From contig OY754337.1 of assembly GCA_963573305.1 (NCBI GenBank), positions 72,823,094-72,887,093 on the forward strand: 64,000 nucleotides of DNA, written 5' to 3'. Within the stretch, counting starts at the first letter, position 1, and the number at the start of each line of letters is the position of its first letter. Shown here piece by piece: positions 1 through 10,915 of this stretch. The stretch is from Pyrrhosoma nymphula (Eukaryota > Arthropoda > Insecta > Odonata > Coenagrionidae). The position numbers and the translations under genes were made by a program. The notes under the pieces are model-generated. The model had not been told where the DNA came from. It made no database searches and saw only the letters and a program-made list of their open reading frames with translations.

Positions 1-1313
1 TATTTCTGAGCCACGCAGCTCGTCTAGAAAAGAATAATTGAGAATTGTTTTGCGAAGACCGGGGAAATCGTGGACTCCCTCGAAATCTCTTCCTGCCTCG
101 AAATGGCGAAAGGATATTATCCCTCTAGCATCTTCTATTTGATAAAAGTTATTTACTTAAGTCGAACTAAATGATTGAAATTTAAAATGTTTCTACTCTT
201 ATTTTACCGAAAACAATGATGTTCGTTAATATGCGCATTAAATTGATACATTATCCAGCTGCTAATAAATTCTGCATAATTTGATTGTCGTTTTTAATGC
301 TTTCCGTTGTAACCACTTGGCTTGCAGGGGAATAAAACAGATCAATATTTAATTATATTAGTATTAGAGTTTTAAAACCGTGGATTAAGGTATCTAATTA
401 GCATAAACAGCTAATCGGGGATATTCCCGATAACTGAGGGTCTTAGGGGTTGGCTTGCAAATGGGCTGAATTATTATTAAATAATGCAGATTTAAGAGCC
501 TTAAAGCTCAAACAAATCTTTCAGTCATGGTGTTACGGCAGTTTTTATGCACATTACGGACTATATATGTGAAATGTTACTCGGAGAAATAAAACTGGTA
601 ATGAGTTCATTTCTGAAGAAAACTGAACAAACCAAGGATATTGAGGGAGTTAGAATTAGTGCCGTTAAGTGACTTCTGTACTAAAGCTCAAGTCTGGATG
701 GAAATGAGAGAATCAATGAACGGTAGATTGTGGAATTGTGTTTGTAAAGTAAGTACTTAATTTTGATGGGAACAGAGAGGCTGGAATTTAGGTGTGGATT
801 AAAAGTATCAATTGGTGTAATCATAACGAATTCCCCATTACTCTTGCGTGTGATTGACCACTTTCTCATTTGTTCCTGTTCCTATCGATATCAACTGCTC
901 ACATAGAACGACATTCGTCATCTATAAACCGACGAGTGGTTTATAGTAAAGGAGTAATAATCCTCATAACCTCATGCATGCACATCGTCACTTGCCAAAT
1001 ATATTTTCTCAATGCTTCTCATTATTTCCGGTATCAATCGCGGTTGGTTGCTTTTGGACAACTTTTCGCCTCTCTTCCTGGAGGCGTTGTCAGGTAAAAT
1101 ATTTTCGTTAAAATTCGGCCGCTTTATACACAGTGGCTAGTTGCTAAGGCGCATTGTCAACAGCTGCTGCATTTTGAATTTGAAACTGAGTGCCCTGATT
1201 GGCCGGAGTAATTACTCCCTTTCACGTCGTCGTGAGGGTGTAGCCGTCTTCCCGGTCGACGATTTCCGGATTCATCATTATTCACCTTTGACCATCACCC
1301 AACAATTAGGTTA
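1..1313. other. Non-coding stretch, nothing recognised
   Basis: A+T-rich sequence with only short chance reading frames. I see no transposon protein, tRNA-like box or inverted repeat here. The last 200 bases may be the truncated edge of the Penelope-like element that becomes readable at 1314, but no coding similarity is visible before that point. Confidence 0.6.
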
Positions 1314-1491
1314 AGGTATGTTGACGATACATTCGTCGTTTTACCGCATGGAACAAAGATACTCGAGGAGTTCCTTTTACATCTGAATAGTCAGCATCCT
1401 TCGATCCAGTTCACGATGGAAATCGAAAAAGACGGACAGCTACCATTCCTGGATGTCCTAGTCAAAAGAAAAGATGATGGTACACTTGGAC
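1314..1491 (+). pseudogene. PLE-A reverse transcriptase, catalytic motif and following segment
   Basis: Translation from 1314 gives RYVDDTFVVLPHG, the RT motif C with the paired aspartates, followed by a block ending in DGQLPFLDVLVKRKDDGTLG, a conserved Penelope-type sequence also present in the copies near 9.3 and 43.4 kb. The frame is open up to the hAT insertion at 1492, then resumes in another frame at 2094. The RT fingers and palm upstream of the YVDD motif are absent. Assignment to the Penelope class is firm. The fragment cannot encode an active RT. Confidence 0.88.
1484..1491. repeat. Left 8-bp target-site duplication of hAT-1
   Basis: ACTTGGAC, repeated exactly at 2086-2093 on the other side of the element. 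Confidence 0.93.
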
Positions 1492-2085
1492 TAGTGATGG
1501 AAAAATCGATTTCGATTAAAATCGAAAATCGAGTTTTAATAGTCAAAGATCGAGGAAATCGAGATCGAGCCATGATCTACGAGTTTCGATCCAAAATCGA
1601 TTTTTCTACTTCGATCTTGACCATTTCGTACCGTTTCGCGATCAGAGTGCTGAGTATGATAACGTCATCCGTCCCATGTGAAAGACTTTTCTGTAAGGCC
1701 GATAAAATTGGAAAGGCACGCCCTAGATTATCAAGACAGCATCTCAATCAGTTGATCTTTCTTAAAACTACTAGTGAAGCCGAATGGTTCCCAGCGGTGA
1801 TCCCCAAACTTAAATGTGCCTGCATTTGTAAATGTTTACTTCAAATAATTCAAGAATGTATTCTAAGTTCATTTTTAGGGATTTTTTATGCTTTTCAAAT
1901 ATGCATTATGAGCGTTTTTCAAATGAATAATAAACATGTTTTTGTACCAACTGTATTTTTTTTCAAAAATAACCGTCGATTTTTTCGATTAATCGATCTT
2001 TTGGTTCAAATTTCGATTTTTTTTGAAAAGTCGAGCTTTTCATTTCGATTAAAAATCGATTTTGACCGACATTTTTCCATCACTA
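1492..2085 (+). mobile_element. hAT-family DNA transposon hAT-1, internally deleted, inserted in PLE-A
   Basis: The ends are 15-bp perfect inverted repeats (TAGTGATGGAAAAAT at 1492-1506, its complement at 2071-2085). They are flanked by an identical 8-bp duplication ACTTGGAC at 1484-1491 and 2086-2093, the length typical of hAT transposition. Removing the element and one duplication restores the PLE reading frame across the junction. Subterminal regions are packed with TCGATTTT-type repeats on both sides. Inside, about 1640-1770, a translation with SSVPCERLFCKA and LSRQHLNQLIFLK matches the C-terminal hAT dimerisation domain, in plus orientation. The BED finger and catalytic core are missing, so this is a non-autonomous remnant of a once complete element. 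Confidence 0.93.
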
Positions 2086-2093
2086 ACTTGGAC
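2086..2093. repeat. Right 8-bp target-site duplication of hAT-1
   Basis: ACTTGGAC, identical to 1484-1491. It lies within the PLE-A codons for Leu-Gly and their neighbours. Confidence 0.93.
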
Positions 2094-2819
2094 GTAGTGT
2101 GTACAGAAAGAAGACTCATACCGATCGATATCTTCACGCACGCTCACACCACCATCCACAACAGAAGGCTTCTGTTATCAAGACCCTGTTTGATCGCGCC
2201 AGAAAAGTTTCCGATCTTGATTCCATCACACAAGAAATACACCATTTGAAGAAGGCATTAAACAATAATGGGTTTAGTAACAAATTAAGTGAAAGAGTGA
2301 CATCAAAAAAACCTACAGAGAAGGAGACTCCTAAACCTCTGGGGTATGTTATGCTGCCTTACATTGCGGGTACGACCGATCGCATAGGTAGAATAATGAA
2401 AAAGTATAACATTATCACAAGATACAACACTACCTCCAGAGTACGAGATCATCTACGAGGGACTAAAGATCCATTACCACCCACAATGTATGAGGGTGTG
2501 TACGATCTTCTCTGCAGTTGCGGTAGATCATATGTGGGGCAAACCCAGAGAAAATTGGATGCCGATTAAAGGAACATGAACGTGCAATCCGGAAGAAAGA
2601 CTGGTTGCCGTGGCTGCAATCTCTGCCGTGGCTGAGCACACTACGTTAGAGGAAGGTCACGCCATTGACATCGAGACGGCAAGAGTACTACACAAAGAAA
2701 GCAGTTACTTTCCACGGCTCCTAAGGGAGGCGATTGAAATAGAAAAAATACCAAATAACATCAATAGAGAGAATATTTATAAACTCCCTTATACCTGGAA
2801 GAGACTTATTCGAAATTAA
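2094..2819 (+). pseudogene. PLE-A RT tail and GIY-YIG endonuclease
   Basis: The frame resumes after the hAT element as SVYRKKTHTDRYLHARSHHH, the same block seen in PLE-B. After a linker, the GIY-YIG endonuclease begins near 2490: GVYDLLCSCGRSYVGQT carries the two short strands and a Cys pair (CSC) seen in Penelope-type enzymes. A frameshift near 2560 breaks the run. Another frame gives a KEHERAIRKK segment, and a third (from about 2610) gives AVAEHTTLEEGHAIDIETARVL, then REAIEIEKIPNNINRENIY and a stop at 2817-2819. The catalytic YVG strand, the Arg/Glu helix region and the C-terminal Asn-rich block can all be found, but across three frames. Confidence 0.85.
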
Positions 2820-3032
2820 GTTTTTTACTTCTCAAAATCATCAACTGCTGGAATTGTTTATTTAATTTTTGAAAAAAGACCATTGTTGTTCTTAAAAACC
2901 CGACGAAGCCGGCAGCATAGCACGGCGAAACTGTCGCATAATATTAAATAATTTAATCGCAGAACCAGAAACCTGAATAACATAAACATGAGCTGCGAAA
3001 ATCTACAAAAAAATAGTACAGATTTGGTCTCC

Positions 3033-3066
3033 TCTTGAAAATGACGTGAAAACGTCGAAACCGGTT
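3033..3066 (+). ncRNA. Degenerate hammerhead-ribozyme-like motif in the PLE-A tail
   Basis: Stem II is intact as GACGT-loop-ACGTC (3043-3056), followed by GAAAC, a two-base loop and GTT. This fits the minimal stem III of PLE hammerheads (A-U and C-G pairs, then GUH). The upstream core CUGANGA is damaged (CTTGAAA). An AATAAA follows at about 3075. Hammerheads in PLE terminal repeats are established. This copy is probably inactive. Confidence 0.55.
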
Positions 3067-3119
3067 GAGCTAGCAATAAAAGTAGTGTGGAAAATACTGT
3101 GTTAACTTTTATTAAAATG

Positions 3120-4500
3120 AATTTCCACCTTTCGTCAACAATTGATCTATGTAGACATGCTTAAACGAATGAAATACTTATGTTTCCCACTGTTGTAAAA
3201 ATGGCCGAGGAGAACTTCATTAACCTCCGCACAGCAATTTAGTGTAATTTGACGTTAAAATTCGTCTCTATCCGTTCCTGCGAAGGAAGCGATGTTTCAC
3301 GCAGTTGCGTGCATCATAAAGTCAGGTTGCAGTTAGTAGGTAACTTTAAAAGTGGAAAATGTACTTGATGTACTTCGTGTTTACGTTCCTTATGCTCTCA
3401 ATTGCAAGGTTTGTTGATGGGTTTACCACTATCACCAATTCTGGCACGCATTTTCATGGATAGTTTAGAATTAATGCTATTCAGTTCCTAACAACAAATT
3501 TTCAAGACTATTATTTAAACATTGAAAGATGTGATTGGCCTATGGACAGGGAGTCTCAGCCAACTGGGTCAATTCATGAAAGTTCTCATTTTTTCACCTC
3601 CTTCAATAAGTTTTACGGTGGAATTGGGTAGTAGAAAATTATTTTTTGGGATTATTTCCCATAAGGATGGCAAATATTACCTCTTCAACTTTCGGAAAAG
3701 TTCGTTCTTCGGTGTCATCAACTCCAATCAATCCATCCACCATCACTTTCATATGTTAGCAGCCTTTCAAAGCAGCGTATAGTAAACAAAATTATTCATT
3801 TAGCTAAATCTTAATGATCATTAAAAAATAAAAATATATAATTATATTTTTATTTTTTTAATTTAATTTTTGTATTGGTATAATTTGATTAAATTGTCTT
3901 ATTCAGAGATTTACTTAGATAGCCGTCTAATTTCATGAGATAAAGCAAGATTCCTTTATCAATTACTTAATAACAAAGCAATAAAAGTAGCCATAAAAGC
4001 ATAAAGTTATGACGTAGGTAACAGTCATAGGCGTAATGTAGTTGTAGTTAGCTATCATTTTTTCGTTGCTACTTTAAACATTATGGTCAAGAATTTTCTT
4101 GTATTTTAATCGTAACCCTTATTTCTGTGCATTTAACTTACCTCTTCCCCTAATTACGTATTTGGCATGGAAGTAAGCCAGGAGAAATATTACAGGTTTC
4201 GAGTAAGATTCGGCTGGGTAAGATATCACTGCATGAAAACGGTGAAACTTAATATGTAAAAAATATGGACGTCTTTATTATCCTGGAAGGGTTTAGCGTA
4301 GCATATCGATGTCAGAAAGAAACAATTAACGTAATCTTTAGCCCTGAGAGACTTAAAACTTCCCGCGGATTGCCTTACCCCTTAGAAAACCCTGCTCAAA
4401 ATCAAGCGCAAGATAATCGAATGGCTAAACGCTGATAACGATCTTGAAACGTTAAACTTTTTTTTTTGCTCTGAAATACTGGTGAAGACGAAAGCGAAAT
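3120..4500. other. Non-coding stretch, nothing recognised
   Basis: A+T-rich. An open frame of 86 codons at 3522-3782 resembles no family I know and lacks supporting signals. Poly-A/T tracts lie at about 3820-3870. Confidence 0.55.
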
Positions 4501-4539
4501 CATGAGAAGCTGAAGAGTTGTAACCCTTTTGCTATCGCT

Positions 4540-5130
4540 CCCTTTTGTGCGGGGCCCCGAGTTTCTTTTGTTCCCTCCCGAAATCACTTTTCCGCCGCTC
4601 GTCGTCTTTCAACTGTTCCTCGCCTTCCTTCCATCTCAATCTTAAGAAACGAGATACGAGAGGGAGGGAGGGATATAAATGTGTGGATAAAGGGGCAGAG
4701 CGGTCGCATTTGGTTTTCTCGGGGCGTCGAGAGATGGCAGTTGGTAAGGAAGGAGAAAGTGTGTGTGAGAGAAAGATAGTCGATTAATTAAAAGGCGGAA
4801 GAGGGTCGTTCCTTCTCGTCGCCCATTGGATGGAATTTATCGCCTCCTTAGAAGGAGGGAGCGGGGTGTCTTGGGGAAGGGGGGAGGGTAAAAGGTTTCC
4901 TTGCTCACCAATCCTCCTCCCGCCATCTCAAATCCCTGCTGCGTCTGCTGGAATGCAATTAGACGCTAATTGGCGCCCTCGCAAAATACTGATTTATTCC
5001 TTAAGTGGATGGGAATGGCCGGTCGGCAATGGTCTCTTTCTGCCGCTCGCTTTGATACACGCCGGAGGGATACCTACCTACCTACCTGGGTTATCTCTCC
5101 CTATACCGGCTTACTTATACATATATCTGT
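4540..5130. other. G+C- and purine-rich island with a TATA-like box
   Basis: Composition changes sharply from the A+T-rich surroundings. GGATATAAATG at about 4670-4680 resembles a TATA box, and the next 100 bases are G-rich. Short open frames on both strands reflect composition. It could be a promoter or 5' untranslated exon, but no coding similarity supports a gene. Confidence 0.25.
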
Positions 5131-5847
5131 GAGCACTCTGCAGGGAAACCTGTCATTAGGCTGAAATATACGGATTACCCTTTTAATTCAATTGAATCCT
5201 TGAAGTAGCACTCTCTTAGGAGGACTTTATCTTACGTTTAACAGCTGTCAAAGCAGCGAAGTGCCGCGAATACGAATTGTATGTTTAGGAAAACTTGAGT
5301 GCTTACAGCTCACCTTAAATCGTTTGACTTTCTCGTCAGGCTTTTAAAGCAGCGGAGTAATGCGCTTAGATATTGGTGTCGAAAATAAATTAGCGCCGCG
5401 TAATATATTTCCTCGTGATAACTCTTTCGTTACTACCAATGAAATTAGATGTCAACTTTCATTGAAATATAAATTATGCAAAGAATAGGTTCGCAAATTA
5501 ACATTACTGATTAGAAGGCGGAAAATAAAAATTTGATCCTAATTGGTCTTTGTATTCAGGTCCAAGTTTTCAGCTCCTAAAACTTCCTCTGTTATCATGT
5601 TTCGCAGCACAATTGCCAATGAACAAAGTGATGAAATAAGACCAAAATGAAGCGGAATGTATGAATGTAATCGAAAAAAAGGTGATCACAGTTGGTGTAA
5701 AGCTTTCTGTGAATCATACCTTTACCTTGAAACTCTCAACATAACTCACTCGAAAAGGCTGAGTTGCAGGTTAAGAAGACACCTTGAAAAACTTAAATCC
5801 GTACAGAATACACTGGATAGTAGTAGACTTCACTTTGTAGAAGTTCT
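5131..5847. other. Non-coding stretch, nothing recognised
   Basis: No coding similarity or repeat structure seen. The small open frame 5657-5881 runs into the foldback and is probably chance. Confidence 0.55.
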
Positions 5848-5852
5848 AATGT

Positions 5853-6001
5853 TAGTACTCATGATTGATGAAAATACTTAGTACTTTTCTACAAAATTAG
5901 TAAACTTTATGTACCTGACGATGCCGTAAATCTGTGAAACGCGTCGTACAATAAAATGTTGTAGAAAAGTACTAATTATTTTCATAAATCATGAGTACTA
6001 G
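5853..6001 (+). repeat. Foldback with hammerhead-like core at its tip (HH-foldback 1)
   Basis: The left arm (from TAGTACTCATGATTGATGAA near 5855 down to 5914) pairs with the right arm (5946-6001), about 52-58 bases with few mismatches. The shared blocks include TAGTACTTTTCTACAA. The pairing continues to the innermost GTAC on both sides (5911-5914 and 5946-5949), leaving exactly the hammerhead core in the loop. The right arm has CAATAAAATG right after the core, like the PLE tails. Confidence 0.8.
5911..5949 (+). ncRNA. Hammerhead-ribozyme-like core, minimal type I
   Basis: CTGACGA (5915-5921) matches the invariant CUGANGA. GAAAC (5936-5940), loop GC and GTC (5943-5945) match the second half of the core and the cleavage triplet. 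Self-complementary GTAC on each side closes stem I. Stem II (5922-5935) pairs poorly, so activity is doubtful. Confidence 0.6.
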
Positions 6002-6003
6002 TC

Positions 6004-9000
6004 CGTAAAGAGGTCATTGTTAAGGCACATATTGCCCTCCAGTGGCAATTCAGTCAAAAACATTCTTGTTTGGTGTGAATAACAAACATTCTCCTTTACA
6101 CAGTTAAGAAGTGTTTCGAAATTTTTCAATTCATTCCAATATAATGTTTCGACTAGCGAGATCCCTGTGAAAGAAGTGCGCTCGTTGGGGGTCGAACTTT
6201 GGCTGCATTCAATTTGATGATGAAAACACCTCGATTGATCTTATGTTTGGTTGATGCAAATAAATAATTAGCTATTGTATGTAGTGCTTTTAAATTTTCG
6301 CCTTTTACTAGTTAGGGACAAGATGAAAATACAGGAGAAGGGTAATACTCACCTAAAGCAATTCTCTAGTCTTCTGAATTCTCAAGCCCCTAGGCTGCTG
6401 TCCCTTGTTGAAATCGAAACTTCAATCATAAGATTTTGTCAAACGATTTCAGACTTAGAGTTAGGAATATAAAGTAAGTACTTTTGAAATGCACTAATGC
6501 TGAAATTTGTTATAGTAAAGAAAGTGGGCGAATGTTGTATCCTCACCTGCAGCATGTCAGCTAAATTTCTCAGCTGCCATTCTCCTATTCGAGTGATGCG
6601 GGGTAGACGTATGGTGACTCGGGAAGTCGATGCGGTGGGACTCGAGAGTAAGCGGGTTGAATATTTGCTGAGTAAATGAAGGGTTAAGAGCGAAAGCTGG
6701 TGTCAGCATTTCCGTAGTGAAGCGATTAGATCTATAATTTTTACATTCTCCCTCGTTGATCTCGGTCTGCCAGGATTAATTCGCGTGAGGACGCATCTCT
6801 GAATTTGAGAGAATGTGGCAGTACTAATGGCGTTGGATAGCTCGTCTGATAACGCCGCTGAAGGCTCTTCATATAGACACAGTTGTGGGCGTATGGGAAG
6901 ATGGTAACTAATTTAACGTGCAATTTTGACTATAATGGCATCTCTTGTTCACGGATAATTTGCCCTAAAGAATGTTATTCCATTTTGTTTACCATTTATA
7001 GTTCTATATTTTCCTTTCAGGTTCACAATGAATGGGGTAGTGTCTTTTGCTGTTTAACGGGACTTCATAAAAATAATTTTTTATAGAAATTCGGTCAAAA
7101 TATTTGTCCAAACTTAAACTGTGGTGGGAACGAATTTTGCATTTCGTCGATGTGGTGATGTTGGGAATGATGTTTCCCGTCGTAAAAAACTGCTCGCTTT
7201 GCATTCATGTTGGTCGTTTGAATTACAATTAAGATTGGAATATACGGTTATCCGCAGGCTATTTGAGTTAATTCTCATGATATAAAAACATGTTCTCGGG
7301 CTTCTGGTTAATTCCCGCTCCAGTATAAAGAAATTAGGTGAGGGATTTTCACCCATGGTGAATGCTAATCGGAAATTAGAGCCTTTCTGCTCTGAGTACG
7401 GAATTATTTTCTGTTTTCCGGGTTTCAATAGCTTTTTGTGCATCAGGGTTCTGTAGTTTCCAAGTCATGGATTCTTTAATTTTTCTATCGTTTTTTAAAA
7501 TGTTTTCTCAATTTCACTCTTTGAATGGTTTAATGGTTAATTCAAAATTTGTTGGATTCAAACCAAATGGCTTAGATTTGCCATTAAGTAATTTTCCGAA
7601 TAAATGCGTGCAAACGTTGCTGGAACTGGGGCGTATGGAAAGATGCTGCAAAACAGGTTTGCTAAGTCCAAGTGTTTGTCACGGTAGAATGATCAGAGTA
7701 ATTGCGTAGCAGGGAGGAACGGGTCTGATTCAGATGGTCTTTTGCGAGGAGGGTTGCTGGATTCTGGCTCTGAAAAAATCTTACCATGGCGAAGGTACGC
7801 TGAATGAAGTCAGTGAACTCTTCTGCTAAAACGGATTGCAGTGCTTGTCCAAATGAATCGGATTATCTCATTACTGCAGGCTTTAAACCACGTTTCGCGG
7901 TCGGATTCATTGAGTTAATTAGGCACACAGTTACAGGCCCTCACATTGGAGTACGTTATCAGACATTGAGCTGCTAGAAAATGTCTTTCTTTTTTTCAAA
8001 CGAGCATATTCCTCTAATTACTCGCCGGCAGTCCGTTTGACATTGAACTGCAATGCAAACACGATTCCAGAGCAAAATTAACATGCCAAAAAACCTCGGC
8101 TTACCCCAACTTTCCTTTAAGCCCTCATGGTACGTAACGCTCATGGTATTAATCCCTAAGCAAAATTATCTTTGGTTTTCCTTGTATATTAATGAGTGAA
8201 CTGTATTTTTTATTTTTTGACTCGTCAGATCGGTTCTTTGGTCATGAAATAAAGGTTAAGTGGAGGGAAAGACAAAATACGGGTAATGCCATGTTGTAGA
8301 GGGTGATAGATGGGAGAGTTTTGGCTAAGTGTGGGACACGAAGAAGAATACTTTTAGTCTAGGGAAGTGTTAGGGAAAACAACATTTACAAAGAGTAGAG
8401 TAGAGAAAATTTTAATAATAGAAAAGAAGTAAATTGTGAAAAGAAACTAGTGAAGGTTTCGAGAAAATCTCTCGTAGGATTGTGCAATGTGCATTGATAT
8501 ATTATCTATACGGTAGAACTCCTAAGATGATTTGTCTAAGCAGTGAGGCTTATATCGAAAATGTCACTGAGATATGACTCTCAGGACCTTCATGTTTTTG
8601 GTAAGGTTGTTTCTAGTCCGCTCGCAACTGACAGGCTAATGTAACCGGGAGGTTATGTACATAGATAGGAAAGATATAAAGGAATGGCGACATTGTGAGA
8701 ATCATCCGGCATTTATTCCACGACCCTGCGTATTACAGCATAAATCGCTAGGGTTTATATCTACCGTGTTTAGCATTATTCTGAAAAGGATTTAACTAAT
8801 TTTAAGTAACGTATCATTGATTAGGTTCAATTTAGCTTTATTTGGGTTGCTATGCAACCACTTGGTATCAAGCGAAGAAAAATTTATGCGTAAAATTAAT
8901 AAAAAGGAAAGACGCCTTGTTAACAGTTATTAAAAGCGAACAAAGAGAAAGAGCGGTGTTTAATGCTGGTTTTTCCAGTGGGATTCCGTCTACCATCCTT

Positions 9001-9005
9001 TATCC
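6004..9005. other. Long non-coding stretch
   Basis: Three kilobases of A+T-rich sequence with scattered open frames of 60-110 codons on both strands. None resembles a known family or carries convincing splice signals. No inverted or tandem repeat stands out. Confidence 0.5.
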
Positions 9006-9420
9006 CTAATTAACTCTCCAAAATGCCCTTTTTAGAACCACTTCTCTCCGGTAGCCATTGTATTGTAGAGGACCAAAAAGGAGATCTTTGTCCTTCCGTA
9101 CCGAATCCTTGTCGGAGATGGTGATGACCCGATGAATTAACGTCTTAATCAACCCAGTCTTCTGAATGCCATGGTGATGGGAAGAAGCGTGGAAGTAGCG
9201 GTCTGTGTGAGTCTTCTTCCTGTACACAGAGTGCCCTAGGCTACCGTCTTCCTCCTTGCTCATTAAGACATCCAGGAAGGGCAGCTGACCATCTTCTTCA
9301 ATTTCCAAAGTGAACTTGATTCTGGAGTGTTGGGCATTCAGGTGGTGAAGGAATGCATCCAGCTCTGATCTTCCATGGAGCCAAATGGCGTTGGTATCGT
9401 CCACGTGTCTCATCCATAGG
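9006..9420 (-). pseudogene. PLE-B reverse transcriptase fragment (minus strand)
   Basis: Read on the minus strand, the fragment begins at RHVDDTNAIWLHG (RT motif C), continues through DGQLPFLDVLMSKEEDGSLG and YRKKTHTDRYFHASSHHH, and ends at a stop at 9006. It is clearly the same family as PLE-A (1314-2300). It remains open for 135 codons, but the upstream RT domain and the GIY-YIG endonuclease are missing. Similarity stops just below 9006, so the 3' side is truncated too. The Phe normally following VDDT is Asn here. Confidence 0.88.
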
Positions 9421-9482
9421 GATGGTTAGGGAGGACTTTGAGCAGAAGGCTCTCAAAAACTCCACCAAGAAGCCATCACACG
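9421..9482 (+). pseudogene. Inverted PLE-B piece upstream of RT motif C
   Basis: On the plus strand this short piece reads REDFEQKALKNSTKKPSH, which matches the segment just before the YVDD motif in PLE-D (MEDFEKQAL then RYVDD). It lies head-to-head with the minus-strand PLE-B fragment, so two neighbouring parts of one PLE are joined in opposite orientations. The fragment is short but the DFE..AL signature is characteristic. Confidence 0.6.
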
Positions 9483-10210
9483 AACGCCATGTCTACATTG
9501 TGGGTGGAGTAAACATAAAGTCGTCAGACGAAGTAATATATCTGGGAATTACCTTAACTTCAGACCTATCATGGATAACACACATATTGAACACATGTGG
9601 CACAGCCTTAAAGAAACTAGGATTTATCAAGTGTACCTATAGTAGGAGGAACCTCGGATGAAAAAGTAAAAGAAAGGTGCTACTTCGCTCTGGTTATGCG
9701 AAACCTTAAATACGCCGCGTGAGTTTGGGACCCTGGACAGAAAGATTTAATTTTACAAATAAATAGAATTCAAAGAAAAGGCGCTTCGTTAAAAACTCCT
9801 ACGAGCGAACAAAGTGTGTCTCACAACTTTTAGAGAGATTAGGTTGGGAATCGCTAGAGACTCGGAGGCTACACAGCATGCTTAGATTGCTTGAGAAATT
9901 CCGAACAGGTGTGTTTCAGTGTGAGACAGAGAATATCATTTTGACGCCGCACTACATCTCTAGATCCGACAGGAAAGATAAAATTAGAGAGATACATTGC
10001 CGAACAAATAGGTACAAAAATTTGTTCTTGCCACGCACAATAAGTGACCATAATATAAACTGAGATCCATTGAAAACACTCCCGAAATACAATTCACCTT
10101 TTCACCTCCTAATAACATTCTCCTTTGCACGTTCACGCGGCTGGTGTCCTATCACCCCCTGCCACACGCCTATACGGTGGCTCGCAGGGTAATTTGTAGA
10201 TGTGCATTAT
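9483..10210 (+). pseudogene. LINE-A: 3' end of a CR1-like non-LTR retrotransposon
   Basis: The C-terminal third of a LINE polyprotein with its 3' tail. VIYLGITLTSDLSW (about 9534-9573) is the conserved thumb-region block after the RT. Frameshifts then separate blocks up to LLEKFRTGVFQCETENIIL (from 9884), and the protein ends FLPRTISDHN at about 10057. LINE-C at 55 kb has the same order and endings (FFPRTIRDHN), so they are one family. The untranslated tail has CCCCCTGCCACACGCC and GGTGGCTCGCAGGGTA, also shared with LINE-C. RT catalytic motifs are absent. Confidence 0.85.
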
Positions 10211-10259
10211 AAGCAGTGTAAGACACTAATCTATCAAATTGTAACTCACCCTTCCTCTC

Positions 10260-10355
10260 ATATCCATCTTCAAACCCTCCTTTTCTCTCTCATAGTTTTC
10301 ATAGCTGGTGTTATGACACCCTATGTTACTCGTTCTTGCGGTGGCTTGCAGAGTG
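10260..10355 (+). repeat. Second LINE-A/C-type 3' tail, cut by MITE-1
   Basis: GCTGGTGTTATGACACC and GCGGTGGCTTGCAGAGTG repeat the tail motif of LINE-A (10120-10195) and LINE-C (55880-55935). The tail stops at the TTAA where the MITE begins. No coding part precedes it. Confidence 0.6.
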
Positions 10356-10915
10356 TTAAGGTAGTTTGAGCAAAATATCACTTCACCTAGTATTTGATGA
10401 ATTTCGCTTCATTTTAAAGAAAAAATTCCCATCTTTCCAATGATATCAAAATATTAAGCCCCTGCCGAATTTCTTTCCGAGCAATTTGTCTAAAAATAGA
10501 AGCTGCTTTACATGGGATAGATTACGGCTGTGCGCTCCAGAGGAAGAATATTGACATAAATTGGAATTTATAACGCCTAGATTTCGTCAAAAAACTAACG
10601 GTGTGTAGTTTGTATGTATTCTCAACAATTTATAAAAATTAATCTATTTCTCGCCGCAGTAACCTTTACAGAATAGCAAATAAACCTATTGTGAAGGCGA
10701 TTTCACCGTATGGCGTGAAAAAATGAGTCAAGTTAGAGACTTACGAGGATATATTTACTTAGTTGCTGAGATATGTTGTCAAATATTACTATGTTTTTGT
10801 GCCATTAATATTACAAATGTTACTTCATACTTCTTACAGACGCCTAAATTGAGAAATAAAATTCGAATATGGTCTCCATAATGACTAGGGAAATATCTCG
10901 CTCAAACTACCTTAA
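10356..10915 (+). mobile_element. TTAA-flanked MITE, copy 1 (560 bp)
   Basis: A non-coding element bounded by TTAA at both ends (10356-10359 and 10912-10915), with inverted ends GGTAGTTTGAGC and GCTCAAACTACC. The next bases also largely pair (about 19 bp with two mismatches). Two further copies lie at 42932-44737 and 46319-46877 with the same length and internal blocks such as TTTACATGGGAT and GGCGTGAAAAA. The TTAA target suggests mobilisation by a piggyBac-like transposase, but the ends do not begin with the usual CC, so the superfamily is inferred. No open frame of note. Confidence 0.88.

Larger units (their letters stand above)
1314..3110 (+). mobile_element. Penelope-like element PLE-A, 5'-truncated, split by an hAT element
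   Basis: A retroelement relic of the Penelope-like class, which encodes one protein with a reverse transcriptase (RT) followed by a GIY-YIG endonuclease. The readable part starts exactly at the RT catalytic motif (RYVDD) and runs through the RT tail and the GIY-YIG domain to a stop near 2819, then a 3' tail with a hammerhead-like motif and AATAAA-like sequence near 3075. A 594-bp hAT element sits inside the RT tail. Several frameshifts make it non-functional. The 5' limit is set by loss of similarity and the 3' limit by resemblance to the tails of the hammerhead foldbacks elsewhere in the window, so both ends are approximate. Confidence 0.85.
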
